DNA of 64,000 nucleotides from the NCBI GenBank assembly GCA_030867875.1, contig JAOWCC010000577.1, positions 154,930,344-154,994,343 on the forward strand, in the 5' to 3' direction. Every line of letters starts with the position of its first letter. The first letter of the stretch is position 1. This DNA is from Actinernus sp. WN-2022. Its lineage: Eukaryota; Cnidaria; Anthozoa; Actiniaria; Actinernidae. Shown piece by piece: positions 11,177 to 23,340 of this stretch. The notes under the pieces are model-generated. The model did not search any database. It was not told the DNA's origin and saw only the letters and a list, made by a program, of their open reading frames with translations. The position numbers were made by a program, and so were the translations under genes.

Positions 11177-12672
11177 GTAAGCAGACATACACATGTAGAG
11201 TGGAGTTTGTATGAGTGGACAGGTTATAGCAATGACGTACATGTGTACAGCACGGTTACCATACCACATTCTGTGCCATTTTAAAAAATGGATTCCCTAT
11301 TGTTGTCCTTCTGATCCAATCAAATTACAGAGTTATGATACAGTAAAGCCTGGTTTCCATATAGCCTTTCTTGTTTTTCTGTGTTTATCTAGGCAATTTT
11401 TGAAGCTATATGGAAACCAGGCTTAAGTTCAGTATGGTTACGGCAAGGCTACATAATTATATTCCATGTTTTTTTACCACTTGTATGAAATCCACTCTAC
11501 ATTTATGTACAGTACAGTAATAATGTACTGTCATTGAAATGATTTTTGTTTTGAACATTGCACTCATGCAGCTTTGAGTTCTTTTTCATTTTTTAAATAA
11601 ATAAAAAGTGCCAACCCTCAGTAAATTCAATTGCTCACTATTAAATTTAGGATGTTTAATAGGCAAGTCACTAAAAAAATATTTAGTGTGTTTAGAGCTA
11701 GTCACTAATTTAGGGTTTTTAGGGCTAAATCACTAACACAGACTATTATCCTAATCTAAACCCTATATTTAAAAACCATCTAACCATCATTGAACAACGG
11801 GGGCTATGACACTAATATTGGGTTTTTAGGGCTAAGTCATTAAACAACAGAGAAATGTAATGTTCAATTCTTCAATAGTCATGAAACTAGCTAATCCAAA
11901 CCCTACATTTATAAGACCCTGAAAATTACTCGCCAAGGTCATTTTCAAAATTACCTACCTGTAGAGTACCCAGAAGTATGTTAACATCTACACACGCATT
12001 TTCCGTGTGTAGTACATGTACATGCGTGTAGTGTAAATGCACTTGTACTACACAAGTGTATTACACACACACATGTAGTTTTTCTTTGTTTGAATTCCAG
12101 TTTGCATGAAGTTCAAACCGACTTCAAAAATGAAGAGTTGTCTTCTTATTCAACAGTGTTGTAATAAACTTCTCAAGAAGTAAATTTTAAAATAAAAATG
12201 GCCTAGGTTGTTAGAAAAACAACTTACATGTTGATGTGTACATTGTACTACTTATACACCACTTTCATGCATAATGGCTGCCTCCTAATTTGCATAATTT
12301 GGAAGATAAATCTGCAGAGAGGGAAACTAATGCTTCCCCATGAAAGATCACATTAAAACTAGTAATTGGGTTCAGTTTTAGAGCAATGTAGAGACTTACT
12401 GTTGAGTTAGGCATTTTTAATACTGGAAAATATGAAAGTGAGGCTAGAAAGGCCTCCATTGCTTTTCTCATACAAATCTGTCTAATTTGAAATGGCTATT
12501 AATTTTCACTGCTTTTCACTCAAATTTCTCAAGATCACTAATATCGACAGTACATGCTGTTTCACATGGTAATGATCATGTTTTCTGTAGATGTGGATAA
12601 ACTATCGAAACAGGAATACATTTTTTTAAGTGGTGTATTGTATTAAATATTTTTAATATATAATTTTTACAG
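11177..12672 (+). other. Receptor gene last intron, 1.5 kb
   Basis: It runs from GT at 11177 to AG at 12671-12672. It includes a hairpin at 11345-11424, a degenerate region at about 11640-11900 with repeated 'AGTCACTAA' and 'TTTAGGGTTTTTAGGGCTAA' units and their complements, and a CA/TG-rich stretch (11990-12075). No exon was seen. Confidence 0.85.
11345..11424. repeat. 80-bp hairpin element
   Basis: AAGCCTGGTTTCCATATAG at 11345-11363 is exactly complementary to 11406-11424. This is a small MITE or foldback tip pair. No clear target duplication is visible. Confidence 0.8.
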
Positions 12673-12888
12673 GCTCTTCAAGTGATGTCAAAGCTGATCA
12701 AAGAGTGCTGGAATGAGAATCCAGCAGCACGACTAACATCATTAAGGATCAAGAAGACATTGATTAAACTGATGGACACACTCAAACCTAGAAACAACTC
12801 TTTGAATACAACCCCACTGATAACGGAAGTCAATAATGTCAATATTCATATTGACACAGAAGAAACTAGAGGACTGATGGAAGTTTAA
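12673..12888 (+). CDS. ACVR1-like: Type I TGF-beta/BMP receptor kinase, last exon
   Basis: The exon begins after TTTTTACAG and reads in frame from the previous exon. [19 protein letters not shown] and [14 protein letters not shown] form the end of the kinase domain (subdomain XI), as in ALK family members. After the usual end the protein runs on for about 35 residues rich in Asn, Thr and acidic residues and ending GLMEV, whereas vertebrate type I receptors stop within a few residues of this point. The stop is TAA at 12886-12888. The tail has no recognised domain. Confidence 0.95.
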   Translation, partial: ALQVMSKLIKECWNENPAARLTSLRIKKTLIKLMDTLKPRNNSLNTTPLITEVNNVNIHIDTEETRGLMEV

Positions 12889-13900
12889 GGGATGTCAAGA
12901 ATCTACTTCCTGGCCCATAGAAAAGGATATATACAATATAATTATACAGGTATAGGAGTGTTGAATGTACTACAGGGTATGGGAAGACATGCCCATCTAC
13001 TTCAGTGTTCTTCGAACCCAGTAGGATATAAATACATGTTGATTTAAGGGAGTGAGGTTACTGTCAGTAGTATTGTTGTGGCTGGAGTCAGATTCCAAAA
13101 CAGAACAAATAGGCAAGTTTGCTGGTGTGTGAAACTATATCTCACCCTTTCTCTGTATATCCTCCATTTTCCTCCCTCCTAAAAACTGACAATTCTACAA
13201 ATGAATGTAAATTCGAGTTTGTACTGGAAAGAGGACCACCCTAATTAACTTCAAATTTACAACTTACTAGGTGATATATTATATCTTGGTTTGTCTGAAA
13301 AAACCTAGGGAAATCCAAGTGTTATAATTCAAAACAAAAGCCTTGCAAATACAGTGCTTAAAAAGGTTTTCAATGAAAATCTCATACAGTTTGTCTAAGA
13401 AAGATGCTTAGGCCAAACAAAATAATGTTGTGTTTCCGGTAACCCAACTGACCTGAATTTGTTCATCCTGACCTAAAACGTTTTATAGCTATAATTTTTC
13501 ATAACTTGAAACAGATAAAATAAACATAAACCATTTTAAAACAATGAGAAGTACGCAAATGACGACTTCTTCCTACAGTGCGTCTTATGGCATGAACAGT
13601 CATGACAACAATGTAAACACCAGGTTAACCCGCAAAAAAAATAATTCCCAAAGTAGAAATATTTTTTTCGGCCTACATGGATTTTTTCAGCTCATTACCA
13701 TAAACACAACATTAAATTTAAATCAGGGAAATGAGAAAATCTGCAGACTGTCTAATAATGTATAATGGCCAACAGCACGGTTAGGCTTGGTGGTGAGCAG
13801 CATAAAAGCGAGGCTGGAAAGGACTCAAGTTTGTATTCATATGCAGATTGTTTCCACATCAGCATGCACAGTTAATTGTAAAGGTTGCGAGATTGACTTT
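12889..13900 (+). other. Probable 3' UTR and downstream sequence of receptor gene
   Basis: No second gene is seen. AATAAA at 13519-13524 is a plausible polyadenylation signal, giving a 3' UTR of about 650 bases. The open frame at 13544-13765 has no recognisable content. Confidence 0.5.
13519..13524 (+). promoter_or_regulatory. Candidate polyadenylation signal
   Basis: An AATAAA hexamer lies about 630 bases after the receptor stop codon. It is the first canonical hexamer I noticed downstream on the coding strand. Unproven. Confidence 0.4.
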
Positions 13901-13994
13901 ATTCCCATGTGAATTTCATTTGAAATTCACTGGCAGATAATAAGTATTTGACACATCTACACTGCTTGGGGATCGACCAGGAACGATAAATATA

Positions 13995-14104
13995 CTTTTC
14001 CGAGGGAGTGGTGATTCATTGTTGTGTGCCACAGTGCACGCATAAGGGATACGTCGAACCAGATGAAAACAAAACTTTGTACTTTGTCTTCCCCTCCAAC
14101 ACAT
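13995..14104 (+). pseudogene. THAP zinc finger, N-terminal half (interrupted)
   Basis: The plus-strand translation HCCVPQCTHKGYVEPDENKT followed by LYFVFPSN is the first half of a THAP domain (C-x4-C and the aromatic FPSN segment). The second half lies 2 kb away at 16140-16230. Between them sits a foldback element, so the gene or transposon ORF has been split by an insertion. Confidence 0.8.
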
Positions 14105-16144
14105 TTCACTCACGGATAAGCTACACCTTTTTACCCGAAATCTTTGTTTAAAATTGGGGGTGCTGCTTATCTGCGAGAATATCTACCGAACATAAGGTCT
14201 GGAAATTTCCACAAATTAACATTTAAAAGAAATACTAAGCTATACTAATAAATACTACACCAAACCAAAAGAAAGTAAGCACTGGCCATTGCTTTTGCAA
14301 GTTTGGTGGCTCCTAACAGATCCGTTTATGTTATGAATATTTGTTCCTTCGCAAGTGATTAAATACCACGCTAAATGGCACAATGTTTATTTGCACTTTA
14401 ACAGCAAATTATTTTGTCGAACAGATCTTCCACCTCTCTTTGAGTAACAATTTTTTCTCCAATAGATGGCTAAGTTTCGGATATCCTTTTAGGCATGATA
14501 GCAACAGACAGCTGATGAAAAAACAAACTACTCCATGTTGTTTTGACTTTTAGTGTCCAGTTCTCTCTCTTCCAACAGGTGCCTGGTTACTAAGCTACGG
14601 ACGAACGTGAGCACGTTGTTTGCTTCGTTGAACACAGGCAGCCCAAGCTCACGATTTGTGGATCTTACAAATCCTACGGTAGATTACCTGATCACTCGCG
14701 CAAGATTGATTGCGTGATAGCGCGCTAGAGTCACCGTTTTCTCCAGAAATTTTCCATGTCTTCTCACTAATAGAGTTTGCAATAATTTCTTATCGTGGTA
14801 AAATAAAGGTAATGAAATAACATTTTGCAATAAATGTACCTCGAGTGTCCTTTTCTTATGTCCTTGGGTATTCTCTGCTATTTTGGGCTAGTTTGGATCT
14901 GGTTTAGAGAGGTCTTGATTTTTGAGATCTCTCTCTAAAATGAAATGACAAGGCTGCACAGTCCGTTGAGCACATCAAATCACTCGAAGGGCAATAAAGC
15001 ACTCTAAAATCACTTCAATCCTCGCCAGACTCCACAAAAGGACGTACCGAATATCTGTCTACGTTTATTTCTGGGTGGAATTCCAAAATTTTACATTTTA
15101 GCCCTAGTAAACCACATTTGTGGTATCAAAAACCGCTATTTGAAAACCTGCAGATGCTGGTAACTTAGTCCCAAGACAGCGGATGGAAAATGCGCTCTGA
15201 TTGGTTGGTCTTAGTCACGTGGGATTTGTTGTCGTCACGTGGTGGAGTCTGATGAACCCCACGTGACGACGACCAAATAATCAGAGCGCATTTCCCATCG
15301 GCGGGACGTCCCGCTGTCTCGGGACTAAGTTACCAGCATCTGCAGGTTTTCAAATAGCGGTTTTTGATACCACATATGTGGTTTACGAGGACTAAAATGT
15401 AAAATTTTGGAATTCCACCCCAAAATAAACGTAGACAGATATTCGGTACGTCCTTTTGTGGAGTCTGGCGATAATTGAAGTGATGTTAGAGTGTGTTTTT
15501 GCCCTTCGAGTGATTTGATGTGCGCAACGGACTGTGCAGCCTTGTCATTTCATTATAGAGAGAGATCTCAAAATAAAAAATCGAAAACTCTCTAAAACAG
15601 ATCCAAACTAGCCCAAAATAGAAGAGAATACCCAAGGACATAAGAAAAGGACACTAAGGTACATTTATTGCAAAATGTTATTTCATTACCTTTATTTTAC
15701 CACGATAAGAAATCAATGCAAACTCTATTAGTGAGAAGCTAAGGAAAATTTCCGTAGATTACGGTGACTCTAGCGCGCTATCACGCAATCAATCTTGGGC
15801 GAGTGATCACGTAATCTACCGTAGGATTTGTAAGATCCACAAATTGTGAGCTTGGGCTGCCTGTGCGTTGACATGTAAAATTATATCTAAAAGGTGACCT
15901 GAATGAACAGATCCCAGTAAACAAACACTATGGAAAGATAAATTATAATTATATCTAAGTATATAGACATGAAGTTTATACTATTTCAGAGCTGAAATTA
16001 CAGGTACAACTTTGGAGTTATCTCCAGTTTGAAAGTCCGCTGAAGGTTTATACAATGTACATGTATGTTTGATATTTTTCCAAAAATCCTTTTTTTCTCT
16101 GAATCAAGCTTCTAAACTTGGGGTGCGGCTTATCCGTGAGTGAA
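14105..16144. mobile_element. Foldback MITE-like element splitting the THAP sequence
   Basis: The left tip TTCACTCACGGATAAGC is matched inverted by GCTTATCCGTGAGTGAA at the right end, with a G/C-rich CACCCC-like stretch just inside each tip. The interior contains giant palindrome 1 (14633-15865), so the elements are nested. A further diverged tip (GGCTTATCTCTGAGTG) occurs at about 17311-17326. No transposase was seen. Confidence 0.7.
14633..15865. mobile_element. Giant palindrome 1 (1,233 bp, CACAGG termini)
   Basis: The left half (14633 to about 15240) is repeated inverted in the right half (about 15255-15865) with only scattered mismatches. The tips read CACAGGCAGCCCAAGC and its complement. 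Flanks are CGTTGAA on the left and CGTTGAC on the right (6 of 7 identical), a likely 7-bp target duplication. The centre contains two CACGTG-type sites around 15250. No coding frame is conserved on the two arms. Termini and duplication length agree with palindrome 2. Confidence 0.85.
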
Positions 16145-16406
16145 TACAGTTTATGCCATACGAAGAGAAAAGGGAAAGGATTTCAAACGTCTTCTTTCTA
16201 CGACTAAGGTGTGTTCAAGGCACTTTGAGGAGAGTGGCCCACAGGCCATGTACATTTATAACTGGGATCCGTCCCTTCTGTATTACCATGGATTTGCCAG
16301 GAAATGCAATATTCCAGCAGTTAGAGAATTCCCCTTACAAAAACTTCCCAAATTATTGAAAGACTTATATGGTTTAGGATCGAAGAAGAATGAATTCGAA
16401 AAGTAG
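16140..16406 (+). pseudogene. THAP zinc finger, C-terminal half and flank
   Basis: AIRREKGKDFKRLLSTTKVC and SRHFEE form the second half of a THAP domain, with the C-x2-H zinc ligands in KVCSRHF. It continues the N-terminal half at 13995-14104 across the inserted element. After EESGPQA the frame stays open to 16406 but no longer resembles THAP proteins I know. It could derive from a P-element- or Kolobok-type transposase. Confidence 0.75.
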
Positions 16407-16561
16407 ATGTAAGTACTCAGACACCAAGCAGTTTTTCTGTAGATGCAGACACCCAGACTACGAGGGAGATTTCCGTTGGGCCTGAGACATTTTACCTGAG
16501 AGAAGAATTGGCAAGGGCAAAATAAATTATATTTAACCTTAATAAAGATCAAAGTAATTTT

Positions 16562-16745
16562 AAAGTCACTATGAAGTTGTGTTTTCATCTGGTTCAATGT
16601 AGCTCTTATGCATGCACTGTGGCACACAACCATAAGTCACCATTCCCTCGGAAAAGTAAAGTTATTGTTCCTGGTCGATCCCCAAGCAGTGTAGATGTGT
16701 CAAATACTTATTATCTGTACAAGACAAGACCAAATATCCCCCTGG
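16562..16745 (-). pseudogene. Second THAP N-terminal copy, inverted
   Basis: The minus strand reads YGCVPQCMHKSYIEPDENTT. The DNA is about 85-90 percent the same as 13920-14082 but inverted, and the similarity extends upstream of the coding part ('GACACATCTACACTGCTTGG'). The two copies thus form inverted arms around the split gene, perhaps as long terminal inverted repeats of the parent transposon. Confidence 0.7.
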
Positions 16746-16870
16746 ACCTGCCAGTGACCTAACCTAAATTTGTACATGCAACTTTCAAAATTATTGAAAC
16801 CACTGGTAAAATCACAAAAGAACCCATGAGCAATGCCTGAATTGCAGACTAGTGTTGAATATGTTATTAA

Positions 16871-17009
16871 AGAATGCCAATCAGGATTAATGCTTTGCGA
16901 GCTTGAACAATAGAAAACCGTTACAAGTACGAAAATGGTGATTGTAACGGTTTTCTATTGTTCAAATGTAAACACGCGCTTGCAAAGCATTAATCCTGAT
17001 TGGCATTCT
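16871..17009. mobile_element. 139-bp hairpin MITE with TTAA on both sides
   Basis: AGAATGCCAATCAGGATTAA at the left end is matched inverted at the right end. A second inner pair (CCGTTACA...TGTAACGG, with AATAGAAAA beside it) makes almost the whole element a hairpin. TTAA lies at 16867-16870 and 17010-17013. Confidence 0.85.
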
Positions 17010-17013
17010 TTAA

Positions 17014-18160
17014 GTTGTATTTGAACACAGAGAAAGCAAGGTGTGCAAAAAAAAAAATGTTTATATTCATGCAAAATAAAATACTTGTTAGCCCTAGCTA
17101 TAGGCTGTTAAATGTAACTGTATAGATTGTTGATGATGTACAATGTACATGAAATATTTTAGACAGGAATGTTTTGTACAGTTTGCTGGTTATCTACTCT
17201 TAGACTTGAACTTGATGTTAATCTTACAGAGCATTGCATTGGTATATTTCAACTATAAAGGGTATACTTTTACATATTTGAAACAAAAAATTAGGCAAAA
17301 AGGGATGTTGGCTTATCTCTGAGTGTTTGCAGTGTATTAATTGATTCTGATGGATTTGTTGAAATGTTTCAACAAAGGGCATTTATTTTGTGTTTGCTAG
17401 AATCGAACTCGGACAAGGCAAGAATGTACTCAGAATTCAACTATAATCAATTAAGGTGTCTAAATTCCTTGCCCTTTGGATCTGATTCACTGCTGTTTTC
17501 TATCTAAAGCTCTAGCTTTCTATTTTCTTTTATAACAATTTTGCATTCCTGATGGACTGTGATATTTTGAGTTTAAATTACTCTCAGAGAGAACATGATC
17601 ACTGAAATTTGATACGTGCATAAGAGAGACCCAGCCTGCTGCTTTCGTATAAATGTATTAACATACCCTAGAATATTTTCAGTAAAGTTTTTGTCCATCA
17701 GTCAAACCTCTATCTTGATTCTCGTTGGATAAAATGTATAGTTTTTTTCAGCAATTGGATGTTTTAGACACCAAGGCAGTTGGAAAAGTCTCGAAATCTC
17801 GCATTTTAAGGTCAGGCCTCGGAGTCTCTGATTTTTTTTGGAGGGTCTCGGAGTCATGCCTTTTTACTATTTTTATTACCTTCTATTGGAGTTACACGTC
17901 AACTGAAAACCAGCAATTGCTTTAAACTACTAAGCATTGTTGAGAAAGTATGGTTCCTTCTCTCAGTCAGCTCATTCAAATCCAAGGAACTGTGCATGTG
18001 CTCGATGTAGCAAAGTAACATAGGTTGCATCAAAAACTACTTCAAGGAAGCCTGTACTGGAAAGAGAACCCATTTCTGATCAGAACATAAAATTAGTTGC
18101 TCTAACTTGAAAATTATTCAACTTGTTTTTGTTAAAAATATTATTATTAAAGACCAGTGG
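17014..18160. other. Gene-free stretch
   Basis: There is no supportable gene. It contains one foldback tip at about 17311-17326 related to the element at 14105-16144. The open frame at 17725-17925 has no recognisable domain. Confidence 0.5.
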
Positions 18161-18420
18161 TATACCCAGCCTATAGGCCCAGGCCTACACATTTTTCTGG
18201 CTAGATAATTAAAAACAACGCACATACATATTTGATTTAGGGAAAATGTTCCCTGGAAAACAAAGAAAATTGCATTTCTGAGGCCCTGATTTAAAAATTT
18301 CCAGACACCCCTAGCAGCAAGGCGCTTGCTGAAATCTCTTGTGCATACACCGCAAAAATATGCATGCTACGCCCCTGGACTGGGCCTACAAATTTGAAAA
18401 TCCTGGGTACACCCCTAAAG
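18160..18420. repeat. MITE-like repeat with GGCCTACA tips
   Basis: 'GGTATACCCAGCC...GGCCCAGGCCTACA' near 18170-18190 is matched loosely inverted by 'GGGCCTACAAATTTG...CTGGGTACACC' at 18382-18415. There is no coding capacity. An 'AGACAGTTTAATT' direct repeat follows at 18419 and 18500. Confidence 0.45.
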
Positions 18421-18835
18421 ACAGTTTAATTCTTAGAAAATTATATGACTACAAGTTCATTATATTTGCTGGCAGTACCAAGTAAACACTTATATCAAGA
18501 CAGTTTAATTGATAAAAATATTATTGTTGAAGTTAATGATTGTGTAATTTGGTTTTCTTTAGTACGGACTCCAAAGAATTATTTGTTTGATTGGGAAGTC
18601 AATAATTAGTACACATTGGTTTACTTGGTCAGTCAGCTGAATTAAAGTTATAAAATAATGTACACACGGTAAGCCCAATGACATGAAAGTAAAGAGTCTT
18701 TGACACCTTACCTTTTTTTGGTTAAAATTAATTTGTTTCAATGGTACACTCCAACTGGTGTTTGTATGTAGCCAGGCAGTGCAAAAATATAAAAACCTAG
18801 TTTAATATTAGCCAAACAGAACAATAAAACAATTA

Positions 18836-19098
18836 AAGCGGTTTTCAATTTCGTAAATACCAAAGTAATTGCAGAGCCAATCAATTTAGGGAGCAAGTAA
18901 AAACGATGACTTTGTGATTGGTTTTATTATGAGGAGGAAAAGTAAATGCAATCATTACTTTGCTAAATTGATTGCACGACAGACCAAAACAATGTTTGGT
19001 TTTAGTTTACAACTTGATTGGCTGATACCTATTACAAAACATTTTAAAAAGCCAATAGAAAAGCTGAACAAATGCAAAACCAAATATTATGACACTTA
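18836..19098. mobile_element. MITE of the AGCGGTTTTCAATT family
   Basis: The left tip AAAGCGGTTTTCAATTTCG, internal GTGATTGG/CCAATCA-type motifs and a right end near GACACTTAATCG resemble the better preserved element at 57595-57802. The right end is degraded. Confidence 0.5.
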
Positions 19099-19477
19099 AT
19101 CGAATAGCCCGTGGCAGAGAACAACCACACGAATTTTCATGAAATTATATTTTTTTCAACTTCAATTTGTTTCTTTCTATTATTTTCTACTGTCTGACTA
19201 GGTAGTTTATACTAAAACAATTAGACCCCTCGCCCTCTTGGGCTACAAGTTAAATAGCCCATTCGGCTGCACCTCATGGGCTTTAAACAAGTCGAGTACA
19301 GTAAAATGGAGTTTTCGCTGTAGTCAGTTTATTTGCTTAGTAGCTTACTTTCCTTTAACCTGAAGTTTATATTATAAAACAAATAACAGATGGTTCTCCT
19401 TGTTCTATCACAAAATAATGTACTTTCGAGGTCTTGAAATGCTGTTAAATGTACCCGCGTTCTGCCCGTGCATCCGC

Positions 19478-20556
19478 GCTCTTGTCGGAGCCGAAGGATC
19501 GCGTTTTTTACCCAGATGGCCAGTGATTTTATATACAACGCGATGACCTGAAGGGGCTGCATGATCAAACTCAAAGCCAGGATCCATCTAATCCACACAC
19601 ATCGAATTGGAATTTAGCGTGTTGCTTTGCTGCTGAAACTGCTTCGATAGAAATGGCAAGATGTGTTTTTCTAGGACAAAATATTTCTCGTTTAAGCTTC
19701 TCTTTCGCCACGGCTTTGTTATTTGAATCTCTGTGGATTGGTAACAACTGAATAAGAAGTCTTTAACAAAGCCAAACTCAACTTCAACTCAAGAACAAAG
19801 CTGAGACGGAAAGTGAAACTGAACAGTGTCTTGTCAGGTCATGAATTAAGGTACGGTGAGGTTGAAATCATTGCGTGTTTATATCTGCATTTCTTTGTCG
19901 ATTTGTTGGCTCGTGGCGCTGATAGATTTTGCCATCGGACGGTATTCTTGTTTGAGGTACGTTTCGTAGGTTTTATGCCACATTTCATTTTACTCTCGGT
20001 CATAATACATACCAGCGCAAACACCGTGAACTGTAGGCCAACACTAAAATAATTTTGAGCGTGTTTTTGGCTGTCGCTCGCCAAAACGAAGCCAGAAATA
20101 CCCCGGAGAAATAAACACAGCACAGAATAATTTATGATGAGCGAAGCAATATTCAACTCAAGGTAAACTTAAACAAGAATCCTCTCACGGCCGAGTTTTT
20201 GGTTCGAGAAATTAAAGGCTTCCAACAGTTCCCTTTATAGTTCTGTAATATAATGATCAGACTGCAGTTTTGGGAAGGAGGTTAAAAGATTTTAAATATA
20301 AATACCAATATGGACGCGATCAGCGATAGAGCCGCAGGGTAGAATGAACAGTAGAGAAATTTAGTGATAGCTCCATCATAGGTGGACAGGATACAACTTA
20401 TAATATGGGACAAATATAAACATACATTTGAGACACTCATCTATTAGTACTCGAACCTGGAGAACAGCAGACTAAATTGTAAGCGTGCGTTACATGAATA
20501 AGTAGAGGTCAACTTCTTTAATGTACATACACGAGAAAAACTAAAATATGAAATAA
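19478..20556. repeat. Dispersed repeat R, copy A
   Basis: This is one of three long direct copies in the window (with 40053-40873 and 42468-43690), sharing blocks such as GCCATCGGACGGTATTCTTG and CATAGGTGGACAGG. Copies A and C share the left part (GGAGCCGAAGGA...), which B lacks. A minus-strand frame (20156-19839) is partly kept in the other copies (FTVFALVCIMTES/ITVFALVCIMTE), but I cannot assign it to a family. Confidence 0.8.
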
Positions 20557-20784
20557 GCATGTACTTAACACATTTAGTTATTTACAACTAGAAGTAATCA
20601 TAGATTATGAAAGTGCGTTCGACATATCTTTTGAAAGAGAAAGGACTGTCGTAACAGTCTGAAAAGCTTCTGCAATGATGTGGACAGTGTACATTATCCT
20701 GATCAAAAGTGCTTGTTTTTTAACTAATGTGAAAATTTTGATGTCTTGACTTATATGTTAATATAAAAGGGGATGCATCTGGGT

Positions 20785-20880
20785 ATAAAACTGTAATTAT
20801 CTTTGTGTAACATTATATAAAACTGTAATTATCTTTGTGTAACATTATATAAAACTGTAATTATCTTTGTGTAGCATTAA
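20785..20880 (+). repeat. Three tandem copies of a 32-bp unit
   Basis: The unit contains AACTGTAATTATCTTTGTGT and is repeated three times, almost without change. Confidence 0.9.
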
Positions 20881-20889
20881 ATCATTGGA

Positions 20890-23340
20890 TGCGATGTTTA
20901 TGGGGCTATATGTATACATGTGTTTTATATGGTTATGGCATTGATTTGAGAATTAGTAGCACATTTTGCTGTGTGGTATACAGTGTAAAGCAATAATTGA
21001 AGTTAGTGTAAAACACAAATCAACCCAGGCTATAGCTACATACATTTACATACAGACATGAACTTTATTTGAGTGTCAATAGTATTTAGCTGTAAAGCTA
21101 ATTGGGGACACTGTATTACAGGATATATAAAATACAGCATATTACAGGATATATAAAGGGATTCATAAAAAGTATGTATAAATAAATATTACTATTCAGA
21201 TGTGTATAAACTGAATTCCAGTTCCTAGAACATAAACTATATATGCATGTGTATAAATTACAGCCCATGCAGTTCCTTCGATTCAGATCATTCACATTAT
21301 GTTTCCCGGGTATTTTTCAAGTGAGAACAAGGTTGGCTGTAAAATATTGAGCGCCATTGTTAGTTCCAGAATAATTTATGGTCAATATTGGTGGCCGGGT
21401 CCTGGCTTTGATCGCTTTGATCAGCCTTGTTTCAGGTCTGTTAGAAATTCAGTGTAGATTAATTGAACACAGTAATGAAGTCAGTACTTTAAATTTCCCT
21501 CACCTTGTACTGTGTTGGTATTCCAGTTCCTTGGCATATCAAAGTGTCGGTATAGATTAACTCTCTGTCTGAATGTAGTGTTAATTTGAATCCGTTAATT
21601 TGTATAACCAAGATGTACACAGTGTCGCAACGAGCAACTCACACGAGATACGGCGATTACGGGTATCTAGAAAACTCAGACCTTGTGGCTTGTTTCTCTT
21701 CAGCCAGGTCATCTTACTGTTTGTAGTTTCGGTATCTGTATGTACAGCGAAAAGCAGAATCCAGTACAGCGAGCAAGCCAACAGAATTCACTCGGTTGTT
21801 TACATTTCACTCGGTTGTTTACATTTGACTCGGTTCTCTGTTCAACTTCGCTGATGTCGTCACCGCGCCGACAAAACAGACCATGTTTGACTTAAACCAC
21901 CACGATGCATGTGTAGACTGTAGTATTTAAAAAGCTTCTTGACAACTCACACTGAAATATTAATATCCATGTATTCAGCCTTCAGGTGTGATTTATAGCA
22001 TCTTGACCATTTGCAGTTTTGGTATCGGCAAACCGAACAGCACAATTCAATGCAGCGAGCAAGCCAACACTACAACAGCATATTTTTTTCGATTGCACAT
22101 TCACTCGGTCTCGCGCGGGTTCAGCATAAATAAATAATTATGGCCGAGTTGAATGTTCAAGGTCCTCCAGATGTACTACACACTTTCCTCAGCTTAATCG
22201 TACTTGCGAACCTTTGAAACATCATTGCATTGGATTGTCGGAAAATAAGGCAAGTAACTAACCGATCGCGAAACAAAACAGAAGCCATGCTGGCATTCAC
22301 CAAAATGGCCGCTCGCATCGTGTACGTGTAGTTACCAGTTTCCCGGCCGAGATAATTTATTCCGAAAGTGTGCCACGCCAGGACTAGGACACCAAAAATC
22401 TCGATTTCTTTAGCCTGGGAAAACACAGGTAACCCACACATGACCACAGGAAGCCCAACGCAAGATTAGGATGCGTTCTCCTTCGTCGAACGCAATAAAC
22501 AAATACCTGTATTGTTCTTTCTTACATAATACAAATCATAAAACAGATGCAGAAAAGATAGAACATAAAGGAACATAAATAGTAACATATAAAACAACAT
22601 TATTTATGGCGGGCAAAGCCACCTTGAGTAAAATCAAATAACTGCAGTCTGATTTATGACAGACAGACCTCAGGGGTAATAATAGTAGTATTAATTAATC
22701 ATTCTCAGTCTGCTTTTCATATTTACGCAGCCAAGCTACAATGTATGTACAACAACAACAACAATTTATTCGTGACCTCTTAAATTTACATGCTAAGAAT
22801 ATTACTGCTAAGAATTTATACTCTAGAAATGAGGAGCACAGCTACTTAGAAATAGCTAAAAGCTAGTCAAGCTAAGTAGCTAGGCCATGCAGCATTTAAT
22901 CATGTTTGATATAGTAATTGAAAGAAAAAGATAATGCAATATAATACATGAATACAAAGGACAAAAAATACAATACAAAATACAGAAAGGGCATAAAAAA
23001 AGAAAACTACATCAGATATCTAAATAGCTATTCAGGATAGAATCTATTATGAGTTTCTTGAATTGATTACGTCTTTGATTTAAAGTCTTCTTGAATTGAG
23101 TTCCATATTTTAGCGCCTAGAAAACGAATGTTAAATTTGCCATAATTGGTTCTTATTTTAAAAATGTAATATGATTATTTGTACCCTGGATACCAGAGGT
23201 TCTATGAATCCTTGTCTTTGTGAAAGATAACGTGGGTGCATCCCTTCGTGGCCCTAAACAACAACAAAAACTCCTGAGGAGAGCTTCTAGATCTGGAACC
23301 CAGGGTACCATTATGTGACCCTATCATGAGTGTATATTAA
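20890..23340. other. Gene-poor stretch with small repeats
   Basis: No gene can be supported. It holds a short 'TACAGGATATATAAA' tandem at about 21117-21160, a doubled 'CACTCGGTTGTTTACATT' at 21790-21828, and an (ACA)n-headed repeat at about 22750-23100. A minus-strand open frame at 22157-22447 (96 residues) is not recognised. Its start region carries two CACAGG-NA-RCCCA motifs shared with transposon tips, so it may be repeat-derived. Confidence 0.45.

Noticed and set aside
16571..16762. Plus-strand 63-residue frame as a gene
   Set aside because: It is the antisense of a THAP N-terminal copy, and the same peptide appears antisense at 13916-14113.
20156..20156. Repeat R minus-strand frame as a G-protein-coupled receptor fragment
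   Set aside because: The hydrophobic segment is suggestive, but no family-defining motif such as DRY or NPxxY is visible.
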